Source: Rotaria sordida | Lineage: Eukaryota; Rotifera; Eurotatoria; Philodinida; Philodinidae | Direction of reading: 5' to 3' | NCBI GenBank assembly: GCA_905250125.1 | Contig: CAJNOL010000143.1 | Span: forward strand, 124,001-188,000 | Length of the DNA stretch: 64,000 nt | Shown here: positions 36,798 to 49,329 of the stretch, piece after piece | How positions within the stretch are numbered: the stretch's first letter is position 1 | Layout: the number at the start of each line of letters is the position of its first letter | Notes under the pieces: model-generated | What the model saw: the letters and a program-made list of their open reading frames with translations, nothing else | Told to the model about the DNA's origin: nothing | The model's database searches: none | Translations under genes and position numbers: made by a program

Positions 36798-37868
36798 ATG
36801 TCTATTCTGTTTTATTATACCTTAAAGCGCATTTTGTCGGAAAATATTGATTATCTTACTATTGATCTAATTTCTAGATCATACATGAGAATTGCCTGTC
36901 GATATACAATCAATATGTGCAAGATTTACGTACATATATTCTTGTGTGGGTTGCTAGCAATTTTACTCTTCTATTCAATCGTTTTACATGAGCTGAAAAT
37001 TACTCAATCTCCAATACCACGAGATTTGACCTGTCATCTTCATAATTGCCATCAACATGGCACTTGTTTGATTGGTAAATGCTTTTGTTGGATTGGCTAC
37101 GATGGAATTGACTGTGAAATTGCATGGAATCAGTCAATATTTAATTCTTGTGTTGGAAATAACGACGATCGGTGTTTCATCCATCCACTATACGGCATCG
37201 GTGAAGTGTCAGTTGCAAGATGGAAACAGGCTGCTCGTACAGAAGCTCAGTTTTGGATAGGTAATGAATACCATGACGATCGTTGGGACGATCATTGGGC
37301 AGGTTTTGATAATTACAAAATGTTACCGAAGGAATTGGGTAATATGATAGAAGTCGGTTGCGGTCCATTTACTCAAACATTGTCAATTCTTCGCGTTAGG
37401 GGAAAAGACGTAAATATACACAATTTGACCCTATGGGATCCGAATGCACAACTCTATATGAAGCAGGTGACTCACTGCACATATAAAAATGGTACATTAA
37501 TAGGTTTTGACTACATTCCAACTACCATTGTCTCATTGCCATCTGAAGATATGCACTGGTACATTAATGAATTTGATACCATCCTCATAATTAATGTACT
37601 CGAACATGTGCAAAATGCCTATATGATCTTACAGAATATTTACAATTCGTTACGACCAAAGGGTATCTTGATTTTTGGTGAACGATGGTGGGACTTTTTA
37701 TATACTAATGGATACTATGAAGCTGACCCATTGCATCCAATTCGTATCACGTATTATGTATGGAAATGGTTTACAGATCATTTCGAGATACTCTATGATG
37801 CTAGAAATCATCAATCATACTTGCAATACAGCCATAATGGCAGCTATTTTATTGGTAGAAAAAAATAA
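36798..37868 (+). CDS. Type II membrane protein: EGF-like domain fused to a SAM-dependent methyltransferase, 356 aa
   Basis: One intronless frame. Residues 44-64 (YVHIFLCGLLAILLFYSIVL) form a single signal-anchor helix, placing the rest outside the cytosol (ER/Golgi lumen or cell surface). Residues 79-106 hold six cysteines (C79, C84, C90, C95, C97, C106) in EGF spacing with the typical GYDGIDC ending. The rest is a class I Rossmann methyltransferase (Methyltransf_11 type): motif I IEVGCGP at 184-190, the acidic strand-2 end LWDPN at 212-216, and FDTILIINVLEH at 259-270, then RPKGILIFGE. The substrate is unknown; a luminal sugar, lipid or protein is an inference from topology. Later Met codons at residues 30 and 40 could also be the start, and Met40 leaves a tidy signal anchor. 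The neighbours are repeats, so context gives no pathway. Confidence 0.85.
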   Translation: MSILFYYTLKRILSENIDYLTIDLISRSYMRIACRYTINMCKIYVHIFLCGLLAILLFYSIVLHELKITQSPIPRDLTCHLHNCHQHGTCLIGKCFCWIGYDGIDCEIAWNQSIFNSCVGNNDDRCFIHPLYGIGEVSVARWKQAARTEAQFWIGNEYHDDRWDDHWAGFDNYKMLPKELGNMIEVGCGPFTQTLSILRVRGKDVNIHNLTLWDPNAQLYMKQVTHCTYKNGTLIGFDYIPTTIVSLPSEDMHWYINEFDTILIINVLEHVQNAYMILQNIYNSLRPKGILIFGERWWDFLYTNGYYEADPLHPIRITYYVWKWFTDHFEILYDARNHQSYLQYSHNGSYFIGRKK

Positions 37869-38559
37869 ATATCTTGTTATTAATATTATTAAGTATATTC
37901 TTAGCTTTCGGTATTGGGTGAAAGATAAAAGAGAAAAAAAAATAAATAGTCTTTACTAAGGTTCTTTCGATCACTTCTCTTTTCTTTTTTTTCGTTTCTT
38001 TTTTTCTTTCTTCTCTTCTTCCACTGTGCTGTTTTTTTTTTCTGGTAGTATCTTACTTATCACTCTGACGGACACACGTGTTATAAGATAGATATCCCTT
38101 TAGGATCAATAAAGTCGGAGGATTAAACATAGCAAATAAATAATAGATTCTTTCAATAAACTTCTTACGTAGTTATCGTAGAGCTCTAGAGGTAGGACCA
38201 CTTATTCGACTAGAATCTCCAAGTATTGCTGACTTAATTTTGATTGCAACCATCATTGAGCACCAGACGATTAAGACTCAGCTTTTCTGACAAGTGAAAA
38301 TATTATGTTTGAATATCATTTTGCTTATACCTTTTGATGGCACAGGATTTCACATGATTTGTAATACTTTAGGATTTGCACTGCTTCTTACATTTTGGAC
38401 AGATGTGATCGTTTTTAAGAGTTCGAATAAGCACTTCGGTTACTTTTCTTGGTGGGAGGTAATTAATCGATTCTGTTGCTCGTCAATTGATCACATGGTC
38501 TTTGAATTCTCTTACGATGTCGATAATGTTGATTGCCAATAGTTTCAAATGAAGACTAT

Positions 38560-39740
38560 GATTGGCTTTTTTCTCGCCAGCCACTTCGATCAAGAGTTTG
38601 TTGTCTCCAATGGTGGATTTGGCGGTTATTGAGATCATTGATGATCTTGTCTTGCCATATATTTCTTACTCCAGCGAAATTAGGTCTTTTCAACTCTAAA
38701 TAATAAGAAAAGATGGCTCTTTTGACGATGAAGAATTCGTTCGTTTCGTTGTTTATTCGATTGACATGACCAAATCATTTGAGTCGATTTCTACAGAGCA
38801 TTTCGTCAAGGTGAGATTGTCAAGTGAGTTCAAGCAGTGTATCCGTTGGCATATGATCACCCTGACTGACACCAATGGTTGTTCATAGATATTTCAAACA
38901 GAAAGTATTGAGCCGTCGCTCTTGTACAATGGTTGTCGGTCACACTTCGCTGCCATATAGGAAAGCAAGAAGGATACAGATAAGAAATATACGAAGTTTG
39001 GCCTGAATCGAGACTGTTTTCCGTTACCATATGACATGTCGAAGCATGTTGAATACTGTCGAGGTTTAGGAAAGTTATGTTTCGATTTCTTTCTCGGTTG
39101 ATTGATTTCGAGTAACGAAGCAACCAAAGTAGCAGAATTCGTCGACGAGTTCAATCTTTTGATTTCGAATGTTGATGTTAATATCAAGCATATCAACTTC
39201 TTACTCTTTGATAACTCTTCGTGCTGCGTCTTCTTTGAACTATTTTAGTGACATAATGCATGTTTTCTTGATGTTCAGGTCGAGAGAGTTGTCGCACATC
39301 GCCACCAAATCATAGACCATTGAGAAGAATCAAACGATGAAAGTCTTTATACTTGTCGCTGTTGGTATGGAAGAAATCATTGCTGTCATGAGCCAATTTG
39401 ATGCCAGCTATATCCATAACGCTTGTTTCTTCGATGATTTGATACATGATGAAGTCGAATAGTATGTTGAAAAGGATGCGCGAAGGGGGCTCCATCTTGC
39501 AAAAATATTCGTGACGATATCGAAGCTTTTGGAGAGTATGCCGTTGAGTCGAACTTTGGCCTTGGTATTCTCGTAGAGCAATTTGAACATTTGAATGATC
39601 TTATCTGTCAATTCATAGTGTCTACATATGCACCAAAGAAGGGAGAGGCAGTTAACCGAGTCGTATGCTTTTTATATGTCGATGACCAGTGGTGAGCCAA
39701 CCGAGACGGTGTCGGAGGTGTAATCTCTTTCCTCTCAATA
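38560..39740 (-). pseudogene. Non-LTR retrotransposon reverse transcriptase relic
   Basis: Minus-strand pieces in shifting frames follow the order of a LINE-type reverse transcriptase. KAYDSV after VIDI (near 39690) is the motif A region with its Asp. TDKIIQMFKLLYENTKAKVR and LNGILSKSF are the thumb-side block before motif B, then LFNILFDFIM. The YADD-like motif C has decayed to ILLNGL plus a stop. Further on, LVDEFCYFGCFVTRNQS, FLYGSEV, FGHVNRI and TLDRSGWREK match the C-terminal region common to many non-LTR elements. Multiple stops and frameshifts make it inactive, and the endonuclease half is not found upstream. The family cannot be fixed by eye. Confidence 0.8.
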
Positions 39741-41561
39741 ATTGGACATTTTTGTTATTTTCACCAGTTAAAAGATCGGAAGACAAACATGAAGTAAGGA
39801 TTTACTAACTCCTTTCCAGAAAATACTGGATTAAATAAGCTCTTCTCAAACAAGATATAAAGTGAAATCAAAATTTTTTCGCTTCAGGAAAAAGTAAGGA
39901 TAATACAATTATAATCGACATAAGAACTTTGATATAACGTTTCGGCAATTTGTTATGGTTTTTGTTACATCTAAAGAACTTCGTTTTTGAATAATCGTTA
40001 TGAGCATGACCGCCTTCGATGGCAAAAAACTTTCAAACAAATATCATAGATTACATTTAACAACGATCTAGTTTTTGAAAAGCAACGACACAGAAACAGA
40101 ATTTTTATTTCAGTAAATAGTATCAATTGCACAGGAAGTTTCGATTAATTCTGCTTTCTATAAAGTAAACTTCGATCAATAGCAACTGGCGTAAATGCCT
40201 TCAGTGTTAGAAACATCTAGAAACTTTTTTGACTTCTAATTATACGAAGACAGTTCTCTTCCTCAAAAGGAAAAAAAGTAAAATTGATTATCTTTTTCAT
40301 TTTAAAAGATCTTTCTGAGTCGAAAAAATTTATTGTAGCACAACTAGCAAAAAGAAAATCACACTGTTGAAAAAAAAATATGGATCTGTGTCTTATACTT
40401 GAGTAGTTCGAAATATCTGTGTATCCCTCTCTTATTTATCAATTTTTCTATCGTTATATATTTGTGTGTATCTCTCTTTTTAATATATGCTTTCTTGACG
40501 CGATAATATTTATTGAACTATATTATCTATGCAGAAAAAACACAGAACAGACAACTAACTGATTCAATTAGAATTTTATTCTTCTGTATGTTGAACGAGT
40601 ATGATTTAATGTCAGTTTTGATATAAGATCAATATTTGTTATTTATTAAAGAAAAATAATTAAAAATTAAAGATTACTATATTTTGATTCAATGAAGATA
40701 ATTCAATAAATATAACTGTTTCAAAAATAAAATGTTTAGAATTAATACCTATTTGAATTCGAGAAAGGCAAACAAGAATAGTTGCTTGCATTTTTGTTAA
40801 AAATGGCACGTACAATACAGATATTTTGAACGCAAACTCGAGTAATTGATACGAAACTCATAGTAATTAAATTTAAAATCGATCGATTCTCCTTGTTCTC
40901 TTTCTTTTATATTTTTTCTTCAATTTTGTTCTTTTTCGAAATCTGTTTTTCATCTTTTTTTTCCATTTTGTGCTTTAAATCGTAATGCAGAATCTTAGTG
41001 AGTGTTTATATCTTAATAAATAACACGAAACGCGTTAGTGAATCAACCCTACGTTTGTTTAATTATTTTACACCTATTCGCACAACATTTATTTTGCAAA
41101 TTATTTCGATAGAAGTCGATTGTCGAAAAAGCAAAAGGTTTGTATCTTTGATAAACAAGTCAGTCTATTTTTCATTTGAATTACACTTCAACATTCATAT
41201 ATTATACAAAATAATTAAGTTATACTTCACTAAAAATATGAAGACTAGTGCATCTTAGAATGAAACATTATATGTGCAACAATTGAATTAACGAATAGCG
41301 TCAATATTAGTATTATCCGTGTATTAAATACGATTTATTTCAATATCAAACACATATTTATCCTTAATTCAACAAAAATAACTGATTAAAATAAGATCCA
41401 ATTCAAATTTTGTATTTTTTTTTATCAATATAATCCAACCTAAATCTGTTATTTTTATACCAGTTAAAATTAGATGTCGTTCTAAAACGACTGGCATCGA
41501 AAAATAACCAAACAAATCAAAACCGTTCTAATTTTAATATATTAATTAACGAATGCCCATA
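39741..41561. other. Gene-free stretch
   Basis: AT-rich. The open frame at 40998-41258 has no recognisable domain. I see no repeat or RNA gene here. Confidence 0.45.
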
Positions 41562-42530
41562 AAGGGTGTCTCATAAATTGTGATCTCTTTCAAGTAATAC
41601 TCCTTTGTTATATAGTTTTTTCGATAGAATAGGCTAATATTCACAACATATATGCTAGACATCTAGATCTACTCTACGCTAGGATTTCAGTTTTCTATCT
41701 CTTATAGTCATAGAGATACAAGTAACTTAAAATTCATAGAAGGTTTTTGAAATAATTAATGGGTGGGCCAGAATAAATGGCTACATTTTGTATTTTATTT
41801 TCTCATCATCCAATATGTTATATTAAAAAACAAAATATACCATCAGATGTATCGTGAAAAGCTCTACAACATACACGGGGAAGTTTATTTTAATTGTATA
41901 CTTTTTCTTTTCAAAATAAGCAAAGTTCTGTGCGACCAATTATTGATGCTACGAAAAGATCATTTTTTTTCTTTACGAACGAATTCCTTTTTGCTTACTT
42001 CATCTTTTTATTGCCTAATACGTATTTCTAAACAAAGCAGACTGTTCCATAAGATGTAGCATGAAAAGCTCTACAATCTATATAGTAGAGCTTATCTTCA
42101 TTGTGTACTTTTTATTTTCAAAAAATTGCGACTACTTGTCCCAGCGTCAAAACTTGATTACACTGAATTTTACTTATTTTGAAAAGAAAAAGTATACAAT
42201 TAAAATAAGCTTCTCCATGTAAGTTGTAGAGCTTTTCACGATGCATCTGATGGTATATTTTGTTTATTAATATGACATATTAGATGATGAGAAAATAAAA
42301 TATAAAATGCAGCCATTTATTCTGGCCCACCCATTAATTATTTCAAAAATCTCCTATGAATCTTAAGTTACTTGTATCTCTTTGACTATAAGAGATAGAA
42401 AGTTTAAATTCTAGCGTAGAGTAGATCTAGATGTCTAGCATATATGTTGTGAATATTAGCCTATTCTACCGAAAAAATATATGACAAAGAAATATTACCT
42501 GAAGGCGATCAAAACTTGTGAGGCATCCTT
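41562..42530. repeat. 969-bp TA-flanked foldback element with about 365-bp arms
   Basis: Bordered on both sides by TA (41560-41561 and 42531-42532). The left end AAGGGTGTCTCATAAATTGT and the right end read in reverse (AAGGATGCCTCACAAGTTTT) begin arms that pair through about 41925 and 42166. Shared blocks include CTAGACATCTAGATCTACTC and GGTGGGCCAGAATAAATGG. A third, direct copy of the inner arm segment (GTAGCATGAAAAGCTCTACA) lies at 42054. The ends resemble mariner-type TIRs (GGGTGTC), and no transposase is encoded. Confidence 0.85.
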
Positions 42531-43009
42531 TAACTATTCTTTCATTATTCTGTATTGGCGTGCTTGAAATTGTAGCATAGTCCTGATGAGTATTTATATT
42601 TCAATTAAATAACATGAAAAACATTGGCGAATTGAACTCTACATTTCTTTGATATCGGTAATCAAAGCAAAGGAATTTATTATTCTATTATTATTTAATT
42701 TTCAACTTAATCCATTGTTGAAAAGCATAAGTTGACATTAGCAAATTGAACTTGTCTTTTCTTTAACAGGCTAAGTCGATCTGTTGTTGATTAATTTACC
42801 CACACCCCAAACTATATATTTAATTACAAAAACAAAAACAAAAATTAGTATAGAAATAATGTGCAAAAAACAAACTACGATACAAATCAGCTATGTTTTC
42901 TATGAAAATAGATACAAAAACTAAAAGCAAAATACTGTTAAAATATGCACGAATTAGTATAAAAAGAAAAAAGGAAACATGTTCAAAGTTTGACTGAGAT
43001 CAACAATGC

Positions 43010-46000
43010 TTAACCTTGGAAGCACGCGAACCGTTGTATGCGATTATTGGTTGAGTCGGCCACGTACACATTACCTTGACTGTCGAGTCTAATGGCAGAG
43101 GGCGCACGTAATGAGGCCGGAGCAGCGTTGGATAGTCCAGATACTCCTGCAATGGTAGTACCATCAGTTTGACCAGCCAAAAAGAACTGTATGCGATTGT
43201 TTAACCCATCGGCCACATACATATTTCCCGAGGAATCGAACGTTACATCGTAGGGTGTGTTTAGAAGTGCTGGTGTACTACCAGCTGTTCCAGCACTACT
43301 ACCAGCAAGAACTGTTCGTACAGTGGCTCCTAAAACCCAACGAACAATATTGTGAGACCCACTATTAGCGATCACTAGACTATTTGTTGTTGAATCGAAA
43401 TAGAGACCGGCCGGACTGTTCAACTGATTGTTGGCATTTCCAGCTAAATTACCGCCAGCAACCGAAACACCAGCCGCTGCACCTAATACGTATTGCATTA
43501 CACGGTGATTTCCAGTATCACTGATGTAAAGTGTGCCCGTGTTATTATCACGTGTGATACCAGTCGGACCGCTTAATCCTGAAAACACACACACATGTTT
43601 CAACGAAACACAACAGTATTTGATGAAGCTTTTCGAATGATTTCATTCATAAAACATGATTTCAATTCACGAAAGAGTACTAGCATATCCAGGATTTTTT
43701 TGAACACTGGACAAAACCCGAGCAGAGATCGATCATAGACTGGGCTGTTATAGGTAATCTTAGAAGTGTATTCAACAATTATTGCTTCTTGATGTTTTTC
43801 TTGCGTAATAAACTAAAATTTTAGTAATTTGTCATTGTCAAGCTTTCTTTGCTTGTTTTTGAAAATATCCTTTCGATTTAACGAGCATTGTGGACAGTCA
43901 GATATTCTTGCTCTAGGATTGGAATATATTTTCTGGTGTATGAAAGCAATTTTAAGAAGCAGTTTCTTTTGAAAATGTTGAAATTTTGCACAAGGAAAGT
44001 GGTAACCGAAGACTTTGCATATACATATTCAGGTATACTTGACTTTCTAAATCAGAACGACTATTATTTGTTATTTAATCTAATGTAAACTTGTTGAAGC
44101 AATGTATTTTCTCAATCTATCGCATAATAATAGAGTCTTTTGTGCATATAAAAATCTCTAGTTTCAAAACAAAAGTGAACTTCTGTTTTAGAACTATGAA
44201 CATGTGTTCAGTATACAAGAATGCAAAGATAATATCACCGATGGCAGCAACCGTCGAAAACAGTTTTTAAAAAACTTGACAAGTAAAATTTAGATTTGAG
44301 TCTGAAAGATTTGAGTCAAATTTATTCTTATAGGAGTAGCTGGAAAAATTATTTTTCATTCCTACTTCGTTGTTGGATATGGAGAAATTTTTAATGATCA
44401 TTTAGAAAATTCTATTCAGAAGATTAATAATCTTCGAACTACAGCAGTTTCTGTATTTTCTGCTTGCAGACCCGGAAATTCATTCATTAATCAATAGTTA
44501 TCTATTAGATTCAGTAACTGTTTGAAACGTAATTAAACAGTTTGAGTCGAAAAATCGACTATTCGACTCAAGAATATTGAGACTCGCGTATTATCGTTGA
44601 AATTCAAAACTTTTTCCTATTGTACTCTTGTACGTCGAATATGACTACACGTTGAGCTAGTAATTTGCACAGCTATGGTAATAGTTTAAGAGATGAGACA
44701 TTTTTTAAAATACACAATAACAATGTACATGAAAACTGAGTGACAGTAGAACTTATCATGTGTATGTCTGTTAGTTAATCATCGCATGTTATGTAACAAC
44801 CGAAGATTTCTACAGAACATAGTAAAAAGAAGACTCTCATCCTCAAAGTAGAATAAGACTTGCAAAATATCTGGTAAAATGTTTGTTGCAGAATACTGCA
44901 CTCGTGAGAAGTTATGATATCCCGAGTTATGATGTATAATTTCTGAAAAAGTGAAACCATCAGTAAAATGATTACCAATGTGTTAGAACTCTATGAAATT
45001 GATTTGAATTTTGTTTGCTTAAAGCTCTATCGACTATGTACATGTTGATGGGTAAAACAGTCAAAAGTTTTGTAACTTCTACGAAAGACAAGAGTTTCGA
45101 CGTGGATGATATGAAATCTCAGATTTCATGAAATACAAAAATATTCAAATTACAGTTTGTGTCATCAATCGGAGTATACTAGGAAAAAGCTATCCTTACA
45201 AAGGTTCGACTAATAGGGTCTTAGGAAGCTTGAGTGCCAGTGTAACGAATACTTTTGAGCGACACTGTAAAAGGTTAGCACCTAGAGAAGAAGACTTATT
45301 TTTGAATACAACTGTTACCGTATACTCTAACAGTCATTTGGTCTAAATGTGAGAATCAAATTTGGGATCAAGAATATTTTATTCTGTGTTTTCATAAATT
45401 CCGTTCAAGATATCGAAAACCTAGTAGACTGTTGACGATTCAGCTTCCATTGTCCGTAGACACGAATATTTTAAGATCTCTTCTAGTAATATTGGCACCT
45501 ACTACTGAGCAATGTAGGAGCTTGAAGATAAGAAAACAGTTCGACGACTTTGATTGTTATGTGAAACTATGGGCGCAAGACTTGTAACGTTATGGTTTCA
45601 TTATTCTTTCTCTAAGTCAACATCTGATCTTAGTTCTTCTTTTCGATCTAACTGAAATTATTTTCAATTATCTATTTTACCTAGTTCGATTTCAAGCAAC
45701 TCTTGAAGAACATTACACTATGTATTCTTTAGCAGGAGAACAAAACAAGACAAATGTTTTTCGATAAGAGAATAGAGGATCATCATTTGATCGAAACTAT
45801 ATAGAATATCACTGCTTGTTTCGATAAATGTCGAAGGAATTCAAAACTCCTAAAAATTAGTTTCGATGCATACTATCCAGGTCTAAAATAATACATAGAA
45901 ATCGGCTATTAATCGTAATTACTCTCAAGTTTTCGCGTCTCTTTCTCGGTGTTTCGTGATAAATTCATGATTTTGAAGTTATGTACAATTACGTGCGAAA

Positions 46001-47976
46001 AATGCTGCTACCTTTTAGACTGAAATCGTCGTGATTATCATTTGAATCTCAAACTGTCTTACCTGTGACGGAAATGGTAGTGCCCTGAACTGCTAGAGTT
46101 GGCCAGGATTGAACTCGATTATTATTGGTATCTGCCACATAGATGTTACTACTTGTGTCGACAACAACACCCTGAGGGCCATTGAGCTGATTAGCACCTG
46201 TTCCTGATACTCCATTTGCCTGGCCAGCTACTACTGTACCACTGGTAGCCCCTATCACCCATTGCAAGACTCGGTTATTTCCAGTATCAGCGATATAAAT
46301 TGTATTGTTTGAATCCAAACTAATATCATTAGGATTGTTGAGCCGGTTGAGTGTAGTACCAGCAGCACCACTAGCATCACCTGCTACAGTCGCGCCTGTT
46401 GTATTCCATTGAAGTAAACAGCGAGTAGCTAAAATAATAAACAGAATTTCAATGTGAAAGTCTAGCAACAGAACTAGATGGCATAGGAGCTTTGCTCAGT
46501 GTGGGAAATGTGGTATGTTTGCTGAATTTTCGATTGATATCCGTTACGTTGAAAAGATCTTTCGAGCAATACGAGTTCTTTCCTAGGCTACAGCTCATAT
46601 TTCGTGGCATAGAAGCTTTTATTCGTGTTGGAATAGGAATAAGATGTGTCTCCAATCAATCTCCAGATCATCACAACATAATATATGTAAACAGATGCAA
46701 ACTTCGAGAAGATTAAACTCAACAGGATAGAAGCGAAGCAACCTAGAAATTTGAGAGCAATCGCTTTTTATCACAATGCTCTCTACTATGACCATGCGTC
46801 GATTTGTTAACTTTCATCATCACGAGAAAAACAGAAGTTCCAAACATTAAAATCACTCTTCATGAAACTTATTGGAGACTGACGAAAATCTATATGAATA
46901 ATTAACCATTATAAGATCTCAAAACTTTTAATAACCTACTTTTTTACTCCTTTGCCACTCTCTTAGTTATCCTTCGCTAATCAATTGATAGTTCACTTCC
47001 GTTATATATTTTATTGCCTCTTCTTTTGATGAATTATGTCTCGTTCGAGCGAATCGATGTATTATTTCCAAGACTATAGCAGTTCTAGCTCGAAAGAATT
47101 TAGTTACAGTTCTTCTAATCTGATAGACTACTTCTATTTACTTGGCATTTATGAGATTACGTTGTAATACTTTTTCTTAGCTACCAGTATTGTCTATACG
47201 ATTCTGATAAAGATTGAGCATTAGATCATCTTCTTGAAGTTAAAACTGGTGAATCAGATTACAGAAGATCCTATTGTCTTATGATCAAAAGCAAACTGTA
47301 TGGTCACAGTTACCATGATTCTTTCTGATTAAGAAATCAATTTAAGCAAAATAGAAGGAATACATTCAGTCGCAAAGTATTTTCAGTATCAATATTTTCA
47401 TAGGTGGAAAATTGAAATTGATTGATTGTGTGATAGCGAGGCAAACTAAGTAACATAGACCAGAAGACAGTAAAAGTTTCATGTAACTCATGACTAGCTG
47501 TATCCTATTGAGACTTTTGCTAAAAATCATGAAACAAGAATAGCAAAACTTTTATGTTTTGTTACTCTTGTTTGCAATCTTATAGACACAGATTGATATG
47601 ATAAATCGTGAAGTATCCTTGAATGAGTCTGATTAAAATAGAACTTGATATAGAGTCTCATACACAGAACATTATAGTGATGATCAGACAACTAACCTAC
47701 TGTTGTTGTGGTAGATGTTGTCGATGTTGTGGATGTTGTAGATGTGCTGGATGTTGTCGAAGTACTAATAGTGATGGTTGCAGTAGTCACTGTAGTTGTG
47801 CTTGTCGTTATAGCGTCTATTAAATTTTCGTTGCTATTATGTAATCCGATACCCAAGCCTAAACCCAATGACATTCCAATTATTATTAGACTACTGCTAA
47901 CTCCCACAGCTACTACTAATGGTAAAGGCTTCCAAGGACTAGCTATTTTTGATGCGACGGCCGGAGAAGCACTCAT
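43010..47976 (-). CDS. Membrane-anchored NHL-repeat (beta-propeller) protein, 404 aa
   Basis: Three minus-strand exons, 47697-47976, 46063-46428 and 43010-43578, join in matching phases. Residues about 18-45 form one hydrophobic helix (PLVVAVGVSSSLIIIGMSLG) after a short N-terminus, a type II anchor. Residues 57-94 are almost only Thr and Ser, a likely O-glycosylated stalk. From about residue 98 onwards, NHL repeats follow: LNNPNDISLDSNNTIYIADT, LNGPQGVVVDTSSNIYVADT, LSGPTGITRDNNTGTLYISD, LNSPAGLYFDSTT, LNTPYDVTFDSSGNMYVADG and LRAPSAIRLDSQGNVYVADS. Six repeats would close one extracellular propeller. The coding part is richer in G and C than its surroundings. NHL proteins of this stalked type bind protein or sugar ligands in other systems; the ligand here is unknown. 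The introns (1.27 and 2.48 kb) are long for this window. Confidence 0.88.
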
Positions 47977-48544
47977 GATGCTTAAGGACGAATAAATGAT
48001 ATTTTTTGTAAATAAAAAATCAGACCTTTTTCTTTACCGATGATGCGTTCTCTATTTAACGTCCAGGTGACGCTGTTTATACATACATAGAAAAGACATA
48101 TAGAAGAGAATCCATCAGTGGCCTTCGACGTGATGATATAGTTTTTATGATAAAAGAAAATATATTTTGGCGTGTTTATTCGTCACGATTCTTTATAGCT
48201 ATGTTGAGAGACATGTGACACTCACACACATACCTATGCGTACAAACGCTAATCATATTTTCTTTTCTTTTTTATGCGGTGTTAGTTTTATGTTTATTCA
48301 ATTTAATATACCTTCCTTCATTCATTCTTTCAATAAAATAAGAACGAGTTAGTCGTCCTGTCACTCACATGTCATCCTTAATTTAGATTTATCGTTAATC
48401 AAAACGATTTCATCCGGAAATCAACATTTCTTAGATAGTGCGGCAAATATTTTGATTATTCTATGCATTTAACTAATCAATTTGTCTGGAAGGATTCTCT
48501 TCATTGACAATGAATCTCCTGAAGAAAGCTGAAATAACTACTTA

Positions 48545-48765
48545 GGCCTATGTAAAAGTGATGGCAGAGGTACTTTATTTCAATATAGAAAGCTTGAAGA
48601 AATTTTCTCTTTATATGCAGTGATAATAGAAACAATGTTCTATTTTTCTATGGTATTGAACCATTCTTCAACTAATATCATAATAATAAAATTTTGATAA
48701 GGTATGTTTCTTATAGCATGTGACGATAACATTAAATCAAAGTATCTTCGACGTGTATATTCCTT
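48545..48765. repeat. Mariner-like TIR element, copy 2 (left part only)
   Basis: It begins after TA at 48543-48544. GGCCTATGTAAAAGTGATGG, then the GAAATTTTCTCTTTATATG and AATATCATAATAATAAAAT blocks, follow the copies at 21122 and 54323. I find no right end, so it is truncated or rearranged. Confidence 0.6.
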
Positions 48766-49059
48766 TACTCTTCTCTTCTCTTTTTTCTGTTCTTCGTCGT
48801 CTTCACGAATGTCAAATCGTCTACACAAGGATATACATATATATTAAGACACGTGTCCTGTTTGTTTCTTTTTGTGTATGTTTGATTTATAAATGTGTTC
48901 TTAAGAAAATTAAAGAAATAAAATTAGATTAAACCTTAACACTGTTCATCTTTGTTTTCAATGAATAGTGAAAAGTTTTCGCTTCGACATTAAAAAGTGT
49001 GTATTACACTTAATATTCAAGCAAGAGTTATCCATGATGAACTATATTCTGTTTTCGGG

Positions 49060-49329
49060 GATGAAGCTTCGCTTTGAACAGTTGAAAGATGGCCTAAATG
49101 ATTTCGTGTAGATGGTGAAGAGATCGAAGACGAAGTACGATCTGGCAAACGTGTAATCGAGACAACATCTGAAGATATTGAACAATTCTGTAGCCTTATT
49201 AATGATGATTCTCATATTACAATTGAAGAAATACAGCAGCAAACTGATCTGAGTTATGACACTATTTATCAGATTCTGCATCGAATGATGATATTTTCTA
49301 GGAACGAGGTTGCTCCAAGAGAGGAATAA
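49060..49329 (+). pseudogene. Mariner transposase N-terminal (helix-turn-helix) relic
   Basis: One frame reads TVERWPK, a stop where Trp is usual, then FRVDGEEIEDEVRSGKRV, TTSEDIEQ, and ITIEEIQQQTDLSYDTIYQI ending in LHRMM. This is the classic mariner DNA-binding half: the WxxRFR-G, D(E)xRSGR and second helix-turn-helix blocks in order. The catalytic domain does not follow. With a stop in a conserved Trp codon it is inactive. It is on the opposite strand from the 5.5-kb relic and covers the opposite half of the protein. Confidence 0.8.

Noticed and set aside
38857-39196. Two apparent short proteins on the minus strand
   Set aside because: They are out-of-frame or broken parts of the non-LTR reverse transcriptase relic.
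47623-47995. Plus-strand frames rich in Cys or in Val-Asp
   Set aside because: Antisense shadows of the Thr/Ser-coding repeat in NHL exon 1.
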